Assembly: GCA_030428785.1 (NCBI GenBank)
Contig: JAUIEF010000014.1
Span: 1-54,497, forward strand
Reading direction: 5' to 3'
Length of the DNA stretch: 54,497 nt
Source of the DNA: a bacterium
Lineage (GTDB): Bacteria > Planctomycetota > B15-G4
A program made the position numbers and the translations under genes. Under the pieces are notes generated by a model. It made no database searches, was not told the origin of the DNA, and worked only from the letters and a program-made list of their open reading frames with translations. Shown here in pieces: positions 7,882 through 15,508 of the stretch (the first letter of the stretch is position 1; each line of letters opens with the position of its first letter).

Positions 7882-9255
7882 ATGGTCGTCATCCTCGGTG
7901 CCGGACTCGCCGGCCTGTCCGCCGCCCACCACCTCGACGACCGCGACGTCGTCGTCGTCGAGCGCGAGTCCGAGGTCGGCGGCCTCTGCCGCTCGCTGCG
8001 GCACGACGGCTTCACGTTCGACTACACGGGCCACCTCCTGCACCTGCGAGACCCGTCGATCCGCGACTGGGTGCTCGAGCTCCTGCCCGACGGCTACCGG
8101 CACCTCGACCGCAGCGCGTGGATCCACTCGTGCGGCACGCTCACGCCGTACCCGTTCCAGGCGAACACCGCCGGCCTGCCGCTCGAGGTCCGGCTCGACT
8201 GCCTGCTCGGGTTCGTGGAGGCGATGACGCGCTCCGACGGCGGCGAGCGCCCGATCCCGCCGGCCGAGGCGCTCGTCGACGGCCTGCCGTTCCTCGCGGT
8301 GAGCCCGCCGCCCGCGGACGGCGAGCCGAGCTTCCTCGACTGGATCCTGCGCACGTTCGGCGAGGGCTTCGCGCGCCACTTCTTCGTGCCCTACAACGAG
8401 AAGCTCTGGCGGCGCCCGCTCTCCGAGGTCACGGGCGACTGGGTGAGCTGGTCGATCCCGCGACCCGAGCTGGCCGACGTCCTGCGCGGCGCGATCACGC
8501 GGTCGGACAAGGTGTTCGGCTACAACCCGCAGTTCCTCTACCCGCGGGAGGGCGGCATCGACCACCTGCCGCGGTCCGTCGCGCGCGGGCTCGACGAGGG
8601 CGTCGTGCGCACGGGCTGCGAGGCGGTGGAGCTCGACGCGGGCCGTCGCACGGTGACGCTCGCGGACGGCGAGACGCTGAGCGGCGAGCACGTGCTCGCG
8701 AGCCTCCCGCTCACGGCGCTCGCGCGCATGACGACCGACCTGCCGGACGCGTTGCGTCGCGCGGCCGGCGAGCTCGACCACGTCTCCATCCGCGCCGTGA
8801 ACCTCGGCGTGCGCGGCGCGCCCGTCCACGACACGGCGCAGTGGGTGTACTTCCCGGAGCCGTCGTTCCCGTACCACCGCATCGGCCTGCCGACCGCGCT
8901 CACGCCGAGCATGGCGCCGGAGGGGCACCACTCGCTCGTCGCGGAGATCGCGTTCCGGCCGGACGACGACCCCGGCGCGGACGCGTCGCTCGAGCAGACC
9001 GTGGACGGCCTCGTGCGCTCCGGCTTCCTGCGCGACACCGGCGACGTCGTCGTCTCGCGCGTCGTGGACATCCCGCTCGCGTACGTCGTCTTCGACCGTC
9101 GGCGGCGCGAGGTGCTCCCGGACCTCATGCGCTGGTACGTCGACCAGGGCGTGGTCCCCATGGGCCGCTACGGCACGTGGGACTACCTCGCGATGGAGGA
9201 CAGCCTGCGCCACGGACGCGAGGCGGCCCGCTGGATCGCGGGCGCCGCGGGGTGA
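7882..9255 (+). CDS. FAD-dependent amine-oxidase-fold protein, UDP-galactopyranose-mutase / protoporphyrinogen-oxidase-like
   Basis: This 457-residue flavoprotein begins with an FAD dinucleotide-binding motif (VVILGAGLAGLSAAHHL, then VVVERESEVGGLCRS) and continues with FDYTGHLLHL, a pattern found in UDP-galactopyranose-mutase-like members of the amine-oxidase superfamily. The C-terminal region GVVPMGRYGTWDYLAMEDSLRHG closes the FAD site. Such proteins in glycan clusters usually isomerise or oxidise a nucleotide sugar. It lies 13 bases after the HTH/TPR protein and overlaps the next gene by four bases. Protoporphyrinogen oxidase is unlikely because no haem genes are near. Confidence 0.8.
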   Translation: MVVILGAGLAGLSAAHHLDDRDVVVVERESEVGGLCRSLRHDGFTFDYTGHLLHLRDPSIRDWVLELLPDGYRHLDRSAWIHSCGTLTPYPFQANTAGLPLEVRLDCLLGFVEAMTRSDGGERPIPPAEALVDGLPFLAVSPPPADGEPSFLDWILRTFGEGFARHFFVPYNEKLWRRPLSEVTGDWVSWSIPRPELADVLRGAITRSDKVFGYNPQFLYPREGGIDHLPRSVARGLDEGVVRTGCEAVELDAGRRTVTLADGETLSGEHVLASLPLTALARMTTDLPDALRRAAGELDHVSIRAVNLGVRGAPVHDTAQWVYFPEPSFPYHRIGLPTALTPSMAPEGHHSLVAEIAFRPDDDPGADASLEQTVDGLVRSGFLRDTGDVVVSRVVDIPLAYVVFDRRRREVLPDLMRWYVDQGVVPMGRYGTWDYLAMEDSLRHGREAARWIAGAAG

Positions 9256-10439
9256 GCGGGGTGGCCGCGCCGGTCCCCGTCTTCCACGTCATCACGATGC
9301 TGGAGCTGGGCGGCGCCCAGCAGAACACGCTGCACACCGTGGCCTCGCTCGACCGGGCGCGGTTCGCGCCGCGCCTCGTCTGCGGTCCGGGCGGCATGCT
9401 CGACGACGAAGCCCGCGCGCTCGACGTGCCGGTGCACTTCGTCCCGGAGCTCGTGCGGCCGATCCGCCCCGCCACGGACTTCCGCGCCACGCGCACGGTG
9501 GCGGCGCTGTTCGCGCCGGAGGCCGCGCGCGGCCCCGTCATCGTGCACACGCACTCGAGCAAGGCCGGCATCATCGGACGCGTCGCCGCGCGGCGCGCCG
9601 GCGCGGCGCCCGTGGTCCACTCCATCCACGGGTTCGGCCACGACGCGATCGCCTCGCCCTGGGTGCGTCGCATGGTGCTCGCGACGGAGCGACGCATGGC
9701 GCGCTCCACCGACGCGTTCGTCTCGGTGAGTCGCCGGTGTCTCGAGCAGGGCGAGGAGCTCGGCCTGCTCGGCGACGTGCCGCGCCGCGTCATCCGCAGC
9801 GGCATCGACCTCGCGGAGTTCCGCACCGCGGACACGCTCCGCGACGCGGCGCGACGCGAGCTCGGGCTCGAGGCGGACGCGACCGTCGTCGGGATGATCG
9901 CGTGCCTCAAGCCGCAGAAGGCGCCTGTGGACTTCGTGGAGGTCGCCGCGCGCGTGCACGAGGAGGAGCCGTCCGTGCGCTGGCTGCTCGCCGGGGACGG
10001 CGAGCTGCGCGCGGAGGTCGAGGAGCGCGTGCGCGCGCGCCGGCTCGGCGACGCGTTCCGGCTGCTCGGCTGGCGACGCGACGTGCCGGCGCTGCTCGGC
10101 GCGCTCGACGTCATGGTGCTCACGTCGCGCTGGGAGGGGCTGCCCCGCGTGTGTCCCCAGGCCATGGCCGCGGGACGCCCCGTGGTCGCGACGCGGGTGG
10201 ACGGGACGCCGGAGGCGATCGTCGACGGGCGCAACGGGTTCCTCGTGGACCCCGGTGACCTCGACGGCATGGCCCGGCGCGTGCTCGAGCTCGTGCGGGA
10301 CCCGGCGCTCCGCGCGGCGCAGGGCGCGGCGGGCCGGGAGCACGTCGAAGAGTTCGACCAGGACGCGATGGTCCGCGCCCAGGAGCAGCTCTACGAGGAG
10401 CTCCTCGCGGGCCGCTCATCGGGTCGACCGCCGGGCTGA
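9252..10439 (+). CDS. glycosyltransferase family 4
   Basis: This 395-residue GT-B enzyme shows VFHVITMLELGGAQQNTLHTV at the start, HTHSSKAGIIGRVAARRAG and HSIHGFGHDA in the N-domain, and VGMIACLKPQKAPVDFVEVA, LLAGDGELRAEVE, VMVLTSRWEGLPRVCPQAMAA and GTPEAIVDGRNGFLV in the C-domain. These are standard GT4 features, close to WcaL/EpsF-type enzymes of surface polysaccharides. The start is a GTG at 9252 overlapping the flavoprotein stop (GTGA). It is the last gene of the glycan operon; 256 bases separate it from the porin gene. Confidence 0.88.
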   Translation: MSGVAAPVPVFHVITMLELGGAQQNTLHTVASLDRARFAPRLVCGPGGMLDDEARALDVPVHFVPELVRPIRPATDFRATRTVAALFAPEAARGPVIVHTHSSKAGIIGRVAARRAGAAPVVHSIHGFGHDAIASPWVRRMVLATERRMARSTDAFVSVSRRCLEQGEELGLLGDVPRRVIRSGIDLAEFRTADTLRDAARRELGLEADATVVGMIACLKPQKAPVDFVEVAARVHEEEPSVRWLLAGDGELRAEVEERVRARRLGDAFRLLGWRRDVPALLGALDVMVLTSRWEGLPRVCPQAMAAGRPVVATRVDGTPEAIVDGRNGFLVDPGDLDGMARRVLELVRDPALRAAQGAAGREHVEEFDQDAMVRAQEQLYEELLAGRSSGRPPG

Positions 10440-10618
10440 CGCGGGCCGGGACGCCGCGTGGGGGCGGTGTCCGCGACCGCCGCGGCGCCGCACCGTCCCG
10501 GGGGCGCTCCCCCCGCCCGCGCCCGGCGAGGTCGCCGGCCCCCCCTCGGATTCCGCGTGGGATCGACGCGGGCTCATGTCGGGCCGGCCGCCCGCCGACA
10601 CCCTCGCTTGCTCCTGCG

Positions 10619-10656
10619 ACTGGGTCTCATTACGTTTCTTGCCACTGAGTCTCAGT
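10619..10656 (+). promoter_or_regulatory. tandem operator-like palindromes, possible Fur boxes
   Basis: ACTGAGTCTCAGT at 10644-10656 is a perfect 6-1-6 inverted repeat. A second copy, ACTGGGTCTCATT at 10619-10631, matches 11 of 13 positions and lies exactly 25 bases upstream. The TGAG-x-CTCA core resembles Fur operators of many high-GC bacteria. They sit 40-77 bases before the porin start codon in an otherwise plain, GC-rich spacer. Which regulator binds is an inference. Confidence 0.5.
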
Positions 10657-10667
10657 CCCGATACGCT
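10639..10667 (+). promoter_or_regulatory. weak sigma-70-like promoter overlapping the operator
   Basis: TTGCCA (10639-10644) and TACGCT (10662-10667) are separated by 17 bases. The match to consensus is modest, but the proximal palindrome lies inside the spacer, as expected for repression by a Fur-type protein. It would drive the porin, flavin-protein and 4-TM genes. Confidence 0.3.
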
Positions 10668-10695
10668 GCCCCCCTTCGTCGGACCCGCCGATCAC

Positions 10696-12075
10696 ATGTT
10701 CTCCGCCCGCCTCACCCGCCGCCTCGCCCCGCCCGCCCTGGCGGCGCTCCTCGTCGCCCCGGCCTTCGCCCAGGACGACCCGCCTCCCGCCGACGACCGC
10801 GACGAGCGGATCGCGGAGCTCGAGGCGCAGGTCGCGAACCTCGGCGCCGCCTACGACGAGGTCCTCAAGATCCTCGAGGAGATGCGAGCGGCGCAGGCGC
10901 CCGACCCCGCGGACTTCGGCGACGAGTTCTACATCCCGCGCCAGGCGGCGGAGTTCGAGCAGACGCAGGGCTTCTCGCCGTACCTCGGCAACATCTACAC
11001 CAAGCCGTTCCTGTCGGGCTTCGGCGACGACACGTACATCGGCGGCTACATCGACGTCGAGTTCTCCGACGCGTCGTCCGGCGCGAGCCGCGAGTTCGAC
11101 CAGCACCGCTTCGTGCCGTTCATCTACTCCGACATCTCGGACACGGTGAAGCTCGCGGCCGAGGTCGAGCTCGAGCACGGACACGAGGTCGAGGTCGAGT
11201 TCGCGCAGCTCGACTTCCTGTTCAACGACCACGCGAACCTCCGCGCGGGCATCCAGCTCCTCCCGCTCGGCAAGCTCAACGAGGTCCACGACTCCCCCAT
11301 CCAGGACCTCACGTTCCGTCCGCTCGTCGACACGTACATCATCCCGACGACGCTTCGCGACGCCGGCCTCGGACTGTGGGGCGACATCACCGACGAGCTC
11401 TCGTACGCCGCCACGGTGACCAACGGCTTCCGCGGACTCGCGAACGACGGCACGAACGCCATCACGTCCTCGGCCGGACTGCGGAACGCCGCGCCCCAGA
11501 AGGACACGATCGGCGACCCCTTCGAGAACATCGACAACAACCTCGCGTACACCGGTCGGCTCTCCTGGAAGCCGTTCCTGGGCGTCGAGGCCGGCGTGTC
11601 CGCGCTCTTCGACACCTACGACGAGGGCGCCGACAACCACCTCGAGATCTTCGCGCTCGACGCGACGATCAACGGCCAGGCCGTCCCGTTCCTGCCGGAC
11701 AACATGGAGCTGCTCTACGAGGGCGCCCAGGCCGACATCGACCGCGACGCCTTCGCGCTCGTCAACGGCGTCGCCGGCGACATGCACGGCCACTACGTCC
11801 AGACGAACGTCCACTTCGCGCCCGACTTCCTGGAGGACTGCGCGGAGGACGGCGGCTTCGTCGAGGACGGCTCGCACTTCACGTTCGTCACCCGCTACGG
11901 GATGGTCGACCTCGACGACTACGTCATGCGGCGCACGACCCTCGGCCTCAACTTCCGGCCGAACGAGAGCAACACGGTCATCAAGCTCGACTACCTCATG
12001 AACGACGACACCGGCGTCAACAAGGGCACCAACGACGCCAACATCTGGGCCCTGTCGTTCGCGTCCTACTTCTGA
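10696..12075 (+). CDS. outer-membrane porin with N-terminal coiled coil
   Basis: This 459-residue protein has a signal peptide cleaved near AFAQ|DD (residue ~25). It is followed by a short coiled coil (DERIAELEAQVANLGAAYDEVLKILEEM), like the SlyB/S-layer-type anchor of planctomycete and cyanobacterial porins. The rest is a chain of amphipathic beta-strands (YIGGYIDVEFSD, VKLAAEVELEHG, ANLRAGIQLLPLG, LGLNFRPN), ending in an aromatic residue (ASYF), the usual C-terminal signal for outer-membrane insertion. It resembles phosphate-selective-porin-like (OprO/P) proteins. The substrate is unknown. The neighbouring operator and flavin protein suggest a link to iron or redox stress. Confidence 0.78.
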   Translation: MFSARLTRRLAPPALAALLVAPAFAQDDPPPADDRDERIAELEAQVANLGAAYDEVLKILEEMRAAQAPDPADFGDEFYIPRQAAEFEQTQGFSPYLGNIYTKPFLSGFGDDTYIGGYIDVEFSDASSGASREFDQHRFVPFIYSDISDTVKLAAEVELEHGHEVEVEFAQLDFLFNDHANLRAGIQLLPLGKLNEVHDSPIQDLTFRPLVDTYIIPTTLRDAGLGLWGDITDELSYAATVTNGFRGLANDGTNAITSSAGLRNAAPQKDTIGDPFENIDNNLAYTGRLSWKPFLGVEAGVSALFDTYDEGADNHLEIFALDATINGQAVPFLPDNMELLYEGAQADIDRDAFALVNGVAGDMHGHYVQTNVHFAPDFLEDCAEDGGFVEDGSHFTFVTRYGMVDLDDYVMRRTTLGLNFRPNESNTVIKLDYLMNDDTGVNKGTNDANIWALSFASYF

Positions 12076-12086
12076 GGAGACCCGCG

Positions 12087-13694
12087 ATGCGACGGCGCTC
12101 CCTCCTGCCGCTGCTCCTGACGACGCTCCTCGCGCCGGCCGCGACCGCCGCCGCGCCCGGCGACGTCACGGTGCACCTGGACAAGGAGGACGCGCTCGCG
12201 AAGGTCTTCCCCGACGCGGACCGGGTCGTCGAGCTGCGACACCTGCTCTCGCGCGACGAGCTCGCCGGCATCGAGGACGCGCTCGGCGCGCGGCTCGACG
12301 AGGGCGGCTTCTACCTCTACGCGGGCCTGGCGGACGGGACACCCCGCCGGTTCGCGGCGATCGTGAGCCAGATCGGCAAGGTCCGCCCCATCACGCACAT
12401 CGTGGCGGTGGACCCCGACGGCGAGGTCGCGGACGTCGCGGTCATGATCTACCGCGAGAGCCACGGCGACGAGGTCGCCGACGAGCGGTTCATGGCGCAG
12501 TACCGCGGGAAGTCGATCGACGACCCGGTCCGCATCGACCACGACATCATCAACATCGCGGGCGCCACGCTGTCGGGACACGCGATCTGCCGCGGCGTCC
12601 GGAAGTCGCTCGCCGTCGTGGACGAGGTGTTCCTCGCGCGCGACGCGGACGCGCTCGACGCGCTGCTCGCGGGCGGCGAGGACGTCACGCCGGCGGCGCT
12701 CGCGGCGAACCGGGGGACGTCCGTGCTCGCCGCCGCCGCGCCCCACGCGGTCGAGACGGCGCTCCCCGGCGGCTGCGAGCCGGGCGCCGACGGCTCGCTG
12801 CGCCTCGAGCGCGAGATCATGGGCACCGTGTGCGCCGTCGAGGCGTTCCCGGAGCCCGGCGCGCTCGACGTCGAGGCGCTCGCCGAGGCGATGGACGCGG
12901 CGCTCGATGAGGTCGCGCGCTGGGACGGCGTGCTCTCGGACTGGCGCGACGACACCCCGCTCAGCGAGCTCAACGCGACGCCCGTGGGCCGTCCGTACCG
13001 GCCCGGCGACGACCTGCTCCGCTGGCTCGAGGACGCGCGCCGCTGGGCGGCCGAGACCGACGGCGCCTTCGACCCCGCGGTCGGCGCGCTCGTCGAGGCC
13101 TGGAGCCTGCGGTCACGCGAGCCGCACCGCCCGGACGCGGACGCGCTCACGAGCGCGCGCGACGCCTCGGGGCTGCGCCACTTCCGGGTCGAGGACGGCG
13201 CGGTCGTCCGGCTGCACGACGGCGCGCGGCTCGACCCCGGCGCGTCCGGCAAGGGCTACGCGCTGGACCGCGCGGGCGAGGTCCTCCGGCGGCACGGCGT
13301 CCGGAGCGCCTTGCTCTCCTTCCGGAGCACCATGCTCGCGCTGGGTCCGCCGCCCGGCGCGCGGGCGTGGCGCATCCCGATCGTCCACGACGGGCCGGGA
13401 CGCGACGTCGACTGCATCGAGCTCGCCGAGGGCGCCCTCTCCGTGAGCGGCGGTGCGCTCCGCGCGTACGACGACGCGGGGACCGCGCGCGGACACGTGC
13501 TCGACGTCCGCAGCGGCGTGCCCGTCGAGGCCGACCGCCTCGCCTGGGTCCGGCACGCGTCGGCCGCCGCGTCCGACGCCCTCGCGACGGCGCTCCTCGT
13601 GGAGGGCCCGGTCCTCGACGAGGTCGACGGCGCGTCCGGCGGCTACCTCCCCGCGGCGGACGCCGACGTCAGGCCCTGGCCCACGAGCCCCTGA
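12087..13694 (+). CDS. secreted FMN-binding domain fused to ApbE-type FAD:protein FMN transferase
   Basis: This 535-residue protein has a signal peptide (cleavage near ATA|APG, residue ~22). Residues ~30-185 form an RnfG/NqrC-like FMN-binding domain. Its flavinylation motif reads IAGATLSG, with Thr161 the expected acceptor; the Ser usually before GAT is Ala here. Residues ~238-530 form an ApbE domain: EREIMGTVCAVEAF, GAFDPAVGALVEAW, DPGASGKGYALDRA and SAAASDALATALLVEG, which holds the metal-binding Asp and Thr. One chain therefore contains both the transferase and its substrate domain and could attach FMN to itself outside the cytoplasm. A strong ribosome site (GAGGAGA, 12074-12080) precedes the ATG, 11 bases after the porin stop, so both are likely co-transcribed. 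Confidence 0.85.
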   Translation: MRRRSLLPLLLTTLLAPAATAAAPGDVTVHLDKEDALAKVFPDADRVVELRHLLSRDELAGIEDALGARLDEGGFYLYAGLADGTPRRFAAIVSQIGKVRPITHIVAVDPDGEVADVAVMIYRESHGDEVADERFMAQYRGKSIDDPVRIDHDIINIAGATLSGHAICRGVRKSLAVVDEVFLARDADALDALLAGGEDVTPAALAANRGTSVLAAAAPHAVETALPGGCEPGADGSLRLEREIMGTVCAVEAFPEPGALDVEALAEAMDAALDEVARWDGVLSDWRDDTPLSELNATPVGRPYRPGDDLLRWLEDARRWAAETDGAFDPAVGALVEAWSLRSREPHRPDADALTSARDASGLRHFRVEDGAVVRLHDGARLDPGASGKGYALDRAGEVLRRHGVRSALLSFRSTMLALGPPPGARAWRIPIVHDGPGRDVDCIELAEGALSVSGGALRAYDDAGTARGHVLDVRSGVPVEADRLAWVRHASAAASDALATALLVEGPVLDEVDGASGGYLPAADADVRPWPTSP

Positions 13695-13733
13695 TCGCGC
13701 ACCCTGGGACCTTCGCGTCCCCGCCCCGCACGA

Positions 13734-13760
13734 CGGGCCGCCCGCACCGCGCGCGGCCCG
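13734..13760 (+). terminator. hairpin between the flavin protein and the 4-TM gene
   Basis: An 8-bp perfect stem (CGGGCCGC / GCGGCCCG) with an 11-base loop and no T-run. It may end or attenuate transcription of the upstream pair, or only stabilise the mRNA. Confidence 0.35.
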
Positions 13761-13781
13761 CGGCTCCTCCTTGCGACCGGC

Positions 13782-14369
13782 ATGCACTACATCACGCGTC
13801 AGCGCCTCCACCTCTCGCTGTTCCACCCGCTGATGAAGGTGCTCATGTCGCTCTACATCCTGAGCGTGGGCGCCGGGCTGTGGGTCGCGACGATGAAGTA
13901 CAGCGACCGCGCGGAGTGGTCGGTGCAGGGCGTCGAGCTCTATGTGCACGGTGAGGGCGGGTCCGCGGAGGACGACCCGTTCGGGGACCCGCTGGCGGGC
14001 ATGACCGGCGACGCCGTCGCCAAGAGCCGCCGCGAACTCGTCGACATCGCGCACCCGCACCTGTTCAGCGTGCCCATCGTGATCTTCGTGCTGGGGCACC
14101 TGCTCCACCTGACGCGGCTGCCCGACGCGCTCAAGCTCACGGTGAACGTCGCGGCCTTCGTGTCGTTCCTCGGGTCGTTCCTGCTGCCGTTCGTCATCGT
14201 CGACGACGCGGCGCTCGCGCCCGTGCTCTACGCCTGCGGTTGGACGATGCTCGTGAGCTTCGGCGTGCTCTGCGTCGTGCCGTTCGTCGAGATGTGGTTC
14301 GGCCGGCCCGGGGCGAAGGCGTTCGACGCGATCCCGCGTCGCGCGCGGCGCGACGGCGACGACGCCTAA
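13782..14369 (+). CDS. four-helix membrane protein with paired membrane histidines
   Basis: This 195-residue protein has four hydrophobic segments (about residues 14-37, 92-111, 117-140 and 147-169). Between the first and second is an extra-membrane loop of ~50 residues. The second helix carries His91, His93, His106 and His109 (AHPHLFSV...GHLLHL), spaced so that two could face one haem or quinone site. I do not recognise a named family. Its place after a porin and an FMN-transfer protein suggests an electron donor from the quinone pool to the flavin protein. No strong ribosome site is visible. Its stop overlaps the convergent kinase-receiver gene. Confidence 0.65.
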   Translation: MHYITRQRLHLSLFHPLMKVLMSLYILSVGAGLWVATMKYSDRAEWSVQGVELYVHGEGGSAEDDPFGDPLAGMTGDAVAKSRRELVDIAHPHLFSVPIVIFVLGHLLHLTRLPDALKLTVNVAAFVSFLGSFLLPFVIVDDAALAPVLYACGWTMLVSFGVLCVVPFVEMWFGRPGAKAFDAIPRRARRDGDDA

Positions 14370-15223
14370 CCCGCGGAGCCGGGGATCCAGTCCTCGAGCA
14401 CGCGACGCAGCTGGTCCGACGTCACCGGCTTCGTCACGAAGTCGTCCATGCCGATCTCGAGGCAGCGCCGCCGGTTCGCCTCCACGGCGTGCGCGGTGAG
14501 CGCGACGATCGGCGTGTGCCGCCGGTCGCCCTCGCGGCGTCGGATCTCCTCGGTGGCCGCGTACCCGTCCATGACCGGCATCTGGCAGTCCATGAGGACG
14601 AGGTCGTAGTCCTGCTTCTCGAGCGCCTCGACGGCGGCCTGGCCGTCCGCCACGACCTCCACCGCGTACCCGAGCTTCTCGATCATCCGCATCGCCACCT
14701 TCTGGTTGACGAGGTTGTCCTCGACGACCAGCACACGGCAGTCGCCCGGGCGGCGGGTCGAGGCGCTCTTGGGATCCACGAGGAACTCCACGGTGAACCA
14801 GATCGTGTTACCACGTTCGACGCCCGTGCGCACGCCCACCTCGTCCGCGACGAGGTGCATCGTCTGCTTCCACAGCGCGAGGTCGACGCTCTCGCCGGTG
14901 CGGATGTCGCCGCTGATCGGGAAGACGCCGTCGTCCGCGGCGAGCAGGCCCGGCCCGTCGTCGGAGACCTCGAAGGCGACGACGAGCCGGTCGCGCGTCC
15001 GGCGGTCGGCGCGCGCCGTGAGCGTCACGCCGCCGTCGCGCGAGACGTGCAGCGCGTGCGACGCGAGGAGCTGGAGCGCCCGGCGCACGCGGTCCTCGTC
15101 ACCGACGACGGCGCGCGGCAGCGTGGGGTCGACGACGGTCGAGACGGTCGTCCCGGGCGCGGCCTCCGCGCGCGCCCCCTCCGCGACGGACTGCAGCACG
15201 GCCCCGATGTCGAACTCGATCAT
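14366..15223 (-). CDS. degenerate histidine-kinase ATPase domain fused to a receiver domain
   Basis: This 285-residue cytoplasmic protein has two parts. Residues ~5-150 look like a HATPase_c domain: the G1 box (EVSDDGPGL) is kept, but the N-box Asn is His56 and the GLGL G2 box has become ESVDLAL. There is no dimerisation/phosphoacceptor domain. Residues ~163-281 form a normal receiver: Glu168, Asp169, phosphoacceptor Asp212, Thr243 and Lys265 are all present. I place the start at the ATG at 15223, which has an AGGAGA ribosome site; the frame upstream is arginine-rich noise. It lies 285 bases downstream of boxB on the same strand. Autokinase activity is unlikely; phosphate must come from another kinase. 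Confidence 0.75.
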   Translation of the reverse strand: MIEFDIGAVLQSVAEGARAEAAPGTTVSTVVDPTLPRAVVGDEDRVRRALQLLASHALHVSRDGGVTLTARADRRTRDRLVVAFEVSDDGPGLLAADDGVFPISGDIRTGESVDLALWKQTMHLVADEVGVRTGVERGNTIWFTVEFLVDPKSASTRRPGDCRVLVVEDNLVNQKVAMRMIEKLGYAVEVVADGQAAVEALEKQDYDLVLMDCQMPVMDGYAATEEIRRREGDRRHTPIVALTAHAVEANRRRCLEIGMDDFVTKPVTSDQLRRVLEDWIPGSAG

Positions 15224-15375
15224 GGCGCTCTCCTGCGAGCGCGCGGATCGGCTCACCGCGTCACGGGGCGGACGATCGCACGGCGCTCGGGCTCTCTCCG
15301 AGGTCCGACCGCACGCGCGGACCGGACCGTCGTCCGGACTCTTCGGGCGCGCCGTCGTCCGGGCTTGAGCGCATG

Positions 15376-15394
15376 CGCCGCATCGCATGCGGCG
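15376..15394. repeat. 8-bp inverted repeat with 3-base loop
   Basis: CGCCGCAT / ATGCGGCG around CGC, in the spacer between boxB and the kinase-receiver gene. Nearby, CCGTCGTCCGG occurs twice as a direct repeat (15327-15337 and 15352-15362). Confidence 0.4.
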
Positions 15395-15408
15395 GGTCGG
15401 GGGGTGGC

Positions 15409-15438
15409 GACGGGACAGAGACCCCATCGGGTCCCGTC
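15409..15438 (-). terminator. second hairpin downstream of boxB
   Basis: GACGGGAC / GTCCCGTC, 8-bp arms with a 14-base loop, no T-run. It follows the stronger hairpin at 15450-15484 in the direction of boxB transcription. Confidence 0.3.
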
Positions 15439-15449
15439 CCGTCGCGGCG

Positions 15450-15484
15450 CCGGAGGACGGGGTGTTCCCGTGCCCGCCCTCCGG
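15450..15484 (-). terminator. nested hairpin 24 bases after the boxB stop
   Basis: Outer arms CCGGAGG / CCTCCGG enclose an inner ACGGG / CCCGT stem. The position just after boxB fits a terminator or RNA-stabilising hairpin that separates boxB from the gene behind it. Rho dependence is likely given the lack of a T-run. Confidence 0.4.
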
Positions 15485-15508
15485 GCGTCCCGACGTCCGT
15501 CCTCCTGA

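Noticed and set aside
7882..9255. Protoporphyrinogen oxidase (haem synthesis) for the flavoprotein
   Set aside because: Only the general amine-oxidase fold supports it; the gene is coupled to a glycosyltransferase and no haem gene is near.
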